Translations under genes and position numbers: made by a program
The notes under the pieces: model-generated
The model's input: the letters and a program-made list of their open reading frames with translations, nothing else
Told to the model about the DNA's origin: nothing
Databases searched by the model: none
Part shown: positions 13,597 to 17,182 of the stretch, one piece after another
Layout of the letters: every line of letters begins with the position of its first letter
Numbering within the stretch: the stretch's first letter is position 1
NCBI GenBank assembly: GCA_016874945.1
Contig: VGSO01000016.1
Coordinates: 1-17,182 of the forward strand
Length of the DNA stretch: 17,182 nucleotides
Origin: Deltaproteobacteria bacterium
Lineage (GTDB): Bacteria; Desulfobacterota; Desulfobaccia; Desulfobaccales; 0-14-0-80-60-11
Direction of reading: 5' to 3'

Positions 13597-13630
13597 TTTT
13601 AAGTTCTAAGTTTTGAGTTTTGAGTTTAAA
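13597..13630. repeat. heptameric array after dksA
   Basis: In-phase 7-mers of the type AAGTTTT/GAGTTTT begin within 10 bp of the dksA stop. Reverse-complement relatives occur before rlmN. Confidence 0.5.
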
Positions 13631-13688
13631 GAATCAGCCATCCTTACGATTTTAGAAAGTAATAAGATCATGGAATTTTAATGTATGG

Positions 13689-13708
13689 AGCCTATAGCCT
13701 ATAGCCCC
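13689..13708. repeat. short heptamer duplication AGCCTAT
   Basis: AGCCTAT occurs twice in tandem (13689-13702) and a third partial unit AGCCCCC follows. It lies in the dksA-rlmN spacer (13589-13809), which otherwise contains no gene. Confidence 0.4.
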
Positions 13709-13770
13709 CCGGTTTTTGGGTTTTCCCTGCAAGTCCAATCTCTGCATAAACCCTGATGCTCACCCCTTTA

Positions 13771-13794
13771 ACTAAAAACTAAAAACTAAAAACT
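13771..13794. repeat. heptameric array upstream of rlmN
   Basis: Three perfect ACTAAAA units plus ACTG, ending 15 bp before the rlmN ATG. The array is inverted relative to the one following rlmN (14842-14869). Confidence 0.65.
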
Positions 13795-13809
13795 GTATTA
13801 CTCCCTTCC

Positions 13810-14838
13810 ATGAGCAATCCCCCGGATTTGAAAGAATTCACTTTGCCTGAGCTGGAGCAGCTCATGACCATATGGGGTCATCCGCCCTACCGGGCCCGGC
13901 AGGTGCTCAAGTGGGTCTATAAAGGGGTGAATGATTTCGAGGCCATGACCGATATCTCCCGCGCCTTCCGCCAGGAGCTGGCCCGCCGGGCCTATCTTAG
14001 CGACCTCAGGATAGACCGGGAGCAGGTGTCCAGGGACGGCAGCCGCAAATACCTCCTGGCCCTGGAAGACGGAAACTGCGTCGAGTCGGTGCTCATTCCG
14101 GAAGAAGGCCACTACACCCTGTGCCTCTCCACCCAGGTGGGCTGCGCCCTGGGGTGCCGCTTCTGCGCCACCGCCCGGCGGGGCCTGGTGCGGAATCTCA
14201 CCGCCGGGGAAATGCTCAATCAAATTCTAACGGTGCGTCGCCACTTCACAGGGGATTGGCCCATTACCAATCTGGTCTTCATGGGTATGGGGGAACCCCT
14301 GGCCAACTTTCCCGCCCTGGTCCGGGCCTTGACCATGATCACCGCAGAGTGGGGGCTCAACTTTTCCCCCCGGCGCCTCACGGTATCCACCGCGGGTCTG
14401 GCCCCCCTTATTCCCCGACTGGGGCAGGAGGCCCGGGCCAACCTCACCGTGTCCTTAAACGCCCCGGATGATGAGACTCGCAGCCGGATCATGCCCATCA
14501 ACCGGCGCTACCCCCTGGAGACTCTGCTGCAAGCCTGCCGGGATTTTCCCCTGCCCCGGCACCGCCGCGTCACTTTTGCCTATGTGCTGCTAAAAGGCAT
14601 CAATGACGCGCCGGCCCAGGCCCGGCAACTGGCCCGGCTGCTTCGGGGCTTCCGGGCCAAGATCAACCTTATTCCACTAAATGCTTATGGCGACGTGCCC
14701 TTTGAACCGTCTCCCGAGGACCGGGTGCTGGAGTTCCAGGATATTCTCCGGCAGGCTAACTACACCGTCCTCACCCGGGAGAGCCGGGGCCAGGATATCC
14801 AGGCGGCCTGCGGGCAGTTGTTGGGCGAACGGGAGTAG
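13810..14838 (+). CDS. rlmN: dual-specificity RNA methyltransferase RlmN
   Basis: Radical SAM enzyme that methylates C2 of adenine 2503 in 23S rRNA and adenine 37 in some tRNAs. 342 residues, slightly short for the family. Visible: N-terminal RNA-binding helical domain (YRARQVLKWVY near 27-37), radical SAM cluster motif CALGCRFC (Cys112, Cys116, Cys119), SAM-binding MGMGEPL, and the two catalytic cysteines, Cys105 (seven before the cluster, LCLSTQVGC) and Cys334 (QAACGQL near the end). The presence of both separates it from inactive paralogues; the Cfr branch cannot be formally excluded without a tree but the sequence reads as RlmN. No clear ribosome binding site precedes the ATG (CTCCCTTCC). 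It is bracketed by inverted heptameric arrays. Confidence 0.95.
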   Translation: MSNPPDLKEFTLPELEQLMTIWGHPPYRARQVLKWVYKGVNDFEAMTDISRAFRQELARRAYLSDLRIDREQVSRDGSRKYLLALEDGNCVESVLIPEEGHYTLCLSTQVGCALGCRFCATARRGLVRNLTAGEMLNQILTVRRHFTGDWPITNLVFMGMGEPLANFPALVRALTMITAEWGLNFSPRRLTVSTAGLAPLIPRLGQEARANLTVSLNAPDDETRSRIMPINRRYPLETLLQACRDFPLPRHRRVTFAYVLLKGINDAPAQARQLARLLRGFRAKINLIPLNAYGDVPFEPSPEDRVLEFQDILRQANYTVLTRESRGQDIQAACGQLLGERE

Positions 14839-14841
14839 AGC

Positions 14842-14869
14842 TTTCAGTTTTGAGTTTTCAGTTTTTAGT
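14842..14869. repeat. heptameric array directly after rlmN
   Basis: Four 7-mers of the type YAGTTTT/GAGTTTT start 4 bp after the rlmN stop codon and are the inverse of the ACTAAAA array before the gene. Confidence 0.65.
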
Positions 14870-14955
14870 AATCCGATTGTTGCCTTAACTCCGGGAAGGG
14901 CCTCTGAAGATCGGCTGCCTCTTGCTTAAATGAAAGACAAAATACACTGACATGA

Positions 14956-15031
14956 GTAGCACAGGCTTCCAGCCTGTGGGAAGGTTTCTTGACAGAACAG
15001 ACGGCGGCCACAGGCCAGAGGCCTGCGCCAC
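14956..15031. repeat. paired hairpin repeat (CACAGGCT family), copy 1
   Basis: CACAGGCT-tcc-AGCCTGTG (14960-14978) forms an 8-bp hairpin. About 30 bp later CACAGGCC-aga-GGCCTG (about 15009-15025) forms another, followed by CGCCAC. The same pair of hairpins recurs at 16277-16345. The 14870-15200 region has no gene. Confidence 0.65.
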
Positions 15032-15096
15032 GAATATTTTTTGGGCTGGTGGTCCATCTCGAAATAGGGAGATTTTTTCTAAGACGTCCTACCTGG

Positions 15097-15121
15097 ATTG
15101 CCTTTGCGGAGCAAAGGCAAT
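15097..15121. other. 10-bp perfect hairpin
   Basis: ATTGCCTTTG (15097-15106) and CAAAGGCAAT (15112-15121) with loop CGGAG. It stands just beyond the terminator hairpin at 15140-15174 and may act with it, but has no T-run of its own. Confidence 0.4.
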
Positions 15122-15139
15122 AATCGAATTCAATAAAAC

Positions 15140-15174
15140 AAGAGGGCCTTGGCTTTCCCTGCCAAGGCCCTCTT
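15140..15174 (-). terminator. terminator hairpin of the lipoprotein gene, perhaps bidirectional
   Basis: A perfect 14-bp stem (15140-15153 with 15161-15174) with loop TTTCCCT. In the direction of the lipoprotein gene it is followed by GTTTTATT. Its core GGGCCTTGGC is the same as in the hairpin at 9288-9319. Confidence 0.6.
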
Positions 15175-15200
15175 TCTTAGGAAATCTATCCTCGTTTTCT

Positions 15201-15220
15201 TAACCGAAAACCGAAAACTC
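15201..15220. repeat. heptameric array touching the lipoprotein stop codon
   Basis: Units TAACCGA, AAACCGA and AAACTC directly abut the stop codon of the gene ending at 15221. The AAACCGA unit is identical to that at 8574-8594. Confidence 0.6.
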
Positions 15221-15616
15221 TTACTTAGTCACCCGCCAGGGGAGATTGGGGTAATCGTCGGTATACACAGTCTTGTCCGTAGCTTGATCATAAGCCCGCT
15301 TGCCGACGCCTACCAGGCGGTTGTCTTTCAAGACCACAGGGGTATAACCGCCGCGCACCGTTCCGCTGCCCTCCTGGTCCCGGTCATGGGTCAGGTAGAA
15401 GTAGATGGTGTAACGGCCGCCCCGGTAATCTCCTTCTTCTTTGATATTCGGGGGGCCCATGACCCCTTCCACCGCGCCTTTGCTCATACCTATATTTAAA
15501 TCATTGAGGTGGATGTAAGAGGCCCACATCCCTTTGTCGAATCTGGGATAAAGTATATCGTGGCAGCCCGGGGCCAGCAGCAGCCCCAGGACCAGAACCG
15601 TCCGCACCCAGGCCAT
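15221..15616 (-). CDS. probable lipoprotein with DUF3192/SmpA-like domain
   Basis: 131 residues from ATG 15616. The N-terminus MAWVRTVLVLGLLLAPGC is a signal sequence with a lipobox-like end; Cys18 would be lipidated, though Pro at -2 is unusual. The mature part has LNIGMSKGAVEGVMGPPNIK, the entry pattern of SmpA/BamE- and DUF3192-type domains, then TPVVLKDNRLVGVGK, the closing DUF3192 strand pattern. It probably sits in the envelope, possibly at the outer membrane; the role is unknown. The upstream ATG at 15655 is ruled out because a near-consensus promoter at 15656-15684 would start transcription at or after it. AGAGGT lies 4 nt before 15616. Confidence 0.75.
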   Translation of the reverse strand: MAWVRTVLVLGLLLAPGCHDILYPRFDKGMWASYIHLNDLNIGMSKGAVEGVMGPPNIKEEGDYRGGRYTIYFYLTHDRDQEGSGTVRGGYTPVVLKDNRLVGVGKRAYDQATDKTVYTDDYPNLPWRVTK

Positions 15617-15655
15617 GAGCACCTCTGTCTTGGGAGATCCGGTGGAATCATTCAC

Positions 15656-15684
15656 ACTATAATCACCTCGAGGGGCGCAGTCAA
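15656..15684 (-). promoter_or_regulatory. near-consensus sigma70-type promoter of the lipoprotein gene
   Basis: On the minus strand TTGACT (15679-15684), 17-nt spacer and TATAGT (15656-15661), the best promoter match in the window. Initiation near 15649 leaves a leader of about 33 nt to the start at 15616 and decides that start over 15655. Confidence 0.7.
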
Positions 15685-15794
15685 TAAAAAGAACGCAGTT
15701 CGTCGCTTCAGTCCGGGCAAGGTGGAAGTCTATACTTGTATCGCCATGCCGTTAGGCCCTCCTGTTAGCCCTAGACCCCGAGCCTGATGGTTTC

Positions 15795-15968
15795 CTACCC
15801 TCGGTCTTCCTGGGTCCGGTGCTCTTTGCTGCTGTTCCGTTCCTGGTAAAACAGGAGCAGCCGCCGGCGAATTGCCTTTCCTTCCAGCCCCATGCGGGCC
15901 AAAATCTTTTCCGTGAGGGGAGTCAGGCATTCATGGGCCAGGATGGTGGTCCGTTTATTCCGTTTCAT
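15795..15968 (-). CDS. small hypothetical protein, 57 aa
   Basis: A 57-codon frame on the minus strand from ATG 15968 to TAG 15797-15795, reading MKRNKRTTILAHECLTPLTE and on to a very basic helix (KAIRRRLLLFYQERN) with a polar tail. AAGGAAGTTGAGG lies just upstream as a ribosome binding site, codon choice (GCC, CTG, CGG) is like that of the neighbouring genes, and a sigma54-like site precedes it at a workable distance. I do not recognise a family. The basic, amphipathic character could suit nucleic-acid or membrane binding, but that is inference. It is the only supportable gene between 15685 and 16643. Confidence 0.5.
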   Translation of the reverse strand: MKRNKRTTILAHECLTPLTEKILARMGLEGKAIRRRLLLFYQERNSSKEHRTQEDRG

Positions 15969-16000
15969 CGCCTCAACTTCCTTGTTTTTCCCCGTACTAT

Positions 16001-16016
16001 TTCAAACTTGGTGCCA
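16001..16016 (-). promoter_or_regulatory. sigma54-like promoter ahead of the 57-aa gene
   Basis: TGGCACCAAGTTTGAA on the minus strand matches TGGCAC-N5-TTGCA except for A in place of C in the -12 element. Initiation near 15989 would leave about 20 nt, including the ribosome binding site, before the ATG at 15968. The altered -12 position makes this uncertain. Confidence 0.35.
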
Positions 16017-16252
16017 GGTCCCAGAAGTAAGTCGGCTGAGGGCAGATGGATACCTTAGTACCTTAGAAATAAGATTCGTGCTTTTTCTGGCAGAAAATTT
16101 TTCATTCTTTTTGGTTCCGGCTCGTCCGGGTTAGGAAGAATCCTTTTGGGACGAAGAACTCCTGGGGTGCGTTATACGGGCCATATTCCCAGGGGTGATG
16201 CTCTTGGTTGGTGTGTAAGCCCAATTCGCCTTCAAAAGGTATTAAAATGTAG

Positions 16253-16273
16253 GGGCGAACCTTGGGTTCGCCC
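16253..16273. repeat. 9-bp hairpin GGGCGAACC/GGTTCGCCC
   Basis: Perfect 9-bp arms with a 3-nt loop, immediately before the second CACAGGCT-family element. The 16017-16643 stretch contains only repeats and no gene I can support. Confidence 0.5.
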
Positions 16274-16276
16274 TGG

Positions 16277-16345
16277 GGGCTTCCAGCCTGTGTGAAAAGT
16301 TCATAGTTTATGCATAGTTAACCACAGGCCAGAGGCCTGTGCCAC
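16277..16345. repeat. paired hairpin repeat (CACAGGCT family), copy 2
   Basis: GGCTTCCAGCCTGTG at the left, about 30 bp of unrelated sequence, then CCACAGGCCAGAGGCCTGTG and CCAC. Same order and spacing as 14956-15031; the first hairpin has lost its left arm. Confidence 0.6.
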
Positions 16346-16433
16346 TAATCCTGAGTTTCTTGTTTTTTGACAAAGAAAAGGCTTTCAACCCACTGATTTA
16401 ACAGAGTAATCAGATCATTTTATCAGTTTGGTT

Positions 16434-16448
16434 GCGGCCTCAGGCCGC
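16434..16448. repeat. 7-bp palindrome GCGGCCT-C-AGGCCGC
   Basis: Perfect short hairpin followed by GATGTGCCAC, which echoes the TGTGCCAC end of the CACAGGCT-family repeat. Confidence 0.4.
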
Positions 16449-16496
16449 GATGTGCCACTAGAATTTTTCTGGTTTGTCTGGCATTTCGATATTTTT

Positions 16497-16523
16497 GCAG
16501 AGGTCTCAATTTGAGACCTCTGC
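16497..16523. repeat. 27-bp perfect palindrome beside the transposase
   Basis: GCAGAGGTCTCAA (16497-16509), T, and its exact complement (16511-16523), flanked by T-rich and A-rich sequence that extends the symmetry. Positioned downstream of the transposase reading frame; it may be a terminator or lie near the insertion element end. Confidence 0.5.
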
Positions 16524-16576
16524 GAAACAGCTTAAAAGGCGGAAAAAGTTGGCCTTGATCCCCCCCTCCCCTCGGT

Positions 16577-16599
16577 GGGAGGGGGTTGGGGGGAGGGGG
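16577..16599 (+). other. potential G-quadruplex sequence
   Basis: Four G-runs of 3, 5, 6 and 5 separated by 1-2 nt loops on the plus strand, preceded by matching C-runs (16561-16570) that could instead form a hairpin. Confidence 0.5.
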
Positions 16600-16643
16600 C
16601 TAAATTGATTAAGATACTTAATACTACTCCGACAGATAAATGA

Positions 16644-16865
16644 TCAAATCAGCATCCTCATCAAGCATTTTGCCAATTGATGGCGGATATCGGGCAATGA
16701 AGGCATTTTTTGGGCCCGTTGTTTTCGCCGCCATCGTTCTGAGGAACGCGTGGGACACCTTCGCGACGGCCACGACTTTAACGAAGCATCCTTTAGTTGG
16801 AAGTCCCTTTCTCCGGTATCCTCGGTGGCGACAATTTGTTCGTCCAGGAGCTCTGCTGCAGCCGT
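16644..16865 (-). other. -1 frame continuation of the transposase
   Basis: After the A8 tract (16865-16872 as T on the plus strand) the -1 frame is open for 73 codons to TGA at 16646-16644. It reads TAAAELLDEQIVATEDTGER first and ends SLPDIRHQLAKCLMRMLI, which looks like a genuine transposase C-terminus. It has no start of its own, so it would be made only by frameshifting or slippage, or is a pseudogene tail. Confidence 0.55.
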
Positions 16866-17182
16866 TTTTTTTCTTGCACCCGCAGTTGGGTGAGGTAGCC
16901 GAAAGCCAGAAAAACCAGGAGAACATGTCTATGCCAGCCGATCCAAGATCGGCCTTCATGGTGATCCAACCCCAACTCTTCTTTCAATTGCTGATATCCT
17001 TGTTCGATCCAGTACCTTTCATGGAAGAGACGCACCATCTCCAAGGTGGGAATCTCCTGGGGCATATTGCTGAAGTAGTAGCGCAATTCAAAGTTTTCCC
17101 GGCCCTGCCACCGCCTTTCGATGATGAGCCAGACTTCCTCATGGACCATGCCTTTACGATAGCCTTGGGCCGGCCAGACACG
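16793..17182 (-). mobile_element. transposase C-terminal part, IS701/IS4-like DDE (partial)
   Basis: The frame is open from the window edge (RVWPAQGYRKG precedes the first internal ATG at 17149) to a stop at 16795-16793, so the 5' part of the gene is outside. The stretch LFHERYWIEQGYQQLKEELG followed by LDHHEGRSWIGWHRH is the hallmark of the last catalytic acidic region of IS701-type and related IS4-superfamily transposases; the Glu of WIEQ is the likely third DDE residue. The zero frame then ends in an atypical low-complexity tail after an A8 tract, while a more convincing C-terminus continues in the -1 frame. IS ends and target duplications cannot be seen. Confidence 0.8.

Noticed and set aside
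15730..15930. 66-codon minus-strand frame
   Set aside because: Pro/Gly/Gln-rich, no ribosome binding site, and it overlaps the better-supported 57-codon frame.
16624..16959. 111-codon minus-strand frame overlapping the transposase (third frame)
   Set aside because: Cys/Arg-rich with no transposase features; the -1 frame between 16644 and 16865 gives a much better C-terminus.
1..17182. CRISPR arrays
   Set aside because: Repeats here are 7-bp tandem units or isolated inverted repeats; there are no regularly spaced 24-37 bp direct repeats with unique spacers and no cas genes.

Overview
The window looks like chromosomal DNA of a GC-rich deltaproteobacterium-type organism (Desulfobacterota sensu lato). 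This is inferred from the tRNA-Leu / tig-clpP-clpX-lon gene order, the protein sequences (DksA, RlmN, MoaC, a DUF3192-like lipoprotein) and the many long palindromic and heptameric intergenic repeats. The exact lineage cannot be fixed from the sequence alone.

Layout. Bases 1-99 hold the last codons of an unidentified plus-strand gene, followed by tRNA-Val(UAC) on the minus strand (143-217). Bases 357-6587 are a minus-strand proteostasis block read tRNA-Leu(UAG) > tig > clpP > clpX > lon, with a good sigma70-type promoter ahead of the tRNA. clpX and lon share an ATGA junction; tig and clpP are 3 bp apart. clpP and clpX are separated by about 290 bp carrying a dispersed repeat, a possible second promoter and a strong hairpin next to the clpX ribosome binding site. 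Trigger factor folds nascent chains; ClpXP and Lon degrade unfolded or regulatory proteins.

Bases 6588-9183 carry an M18 metallo-aminopeptidase and a small two-helix membrane protein with a SHOCT-like C-terminus. They are separated and flanked by long inverted repeats. Bases 9424-11170 carry two minus-strand genes of unknown function, one of them secreted. From 11677 a tightly coupled plus-strand operon encodes a DnaJ-like co-chaperone, MoaC (molybdenum cofactor synthesis) and DksA (RNA polymerase/ppGpp regulator). rlmN (23S rRNA/tRNA methyltransferase) follows as a separate gene.

Bases 14839-17182 are gene-poor: a lipoprotein with a near-consensus promoter, a 57-codon small gene, several hairpin repeats, and at the right edge the 3' part of an IS701/IS4-like transposase whose C-terminus continues in the -1 frame after an A8 tract.

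The most unusual feature not named by standard annotation is a set of short tandem arrays with 7-bp periodicity. About nine occur in this window, almost all at gene edges, some touching a stop codon or lying just upstream of a start codon. Three other dispersed repeat families are also present: GTCATYCTG-ended hairpins, GATGAACGCAGAT palindromes, and CACAGGCT/AGCCTGTG hairpins. No clearly new defence or biosynthetic system is visible.
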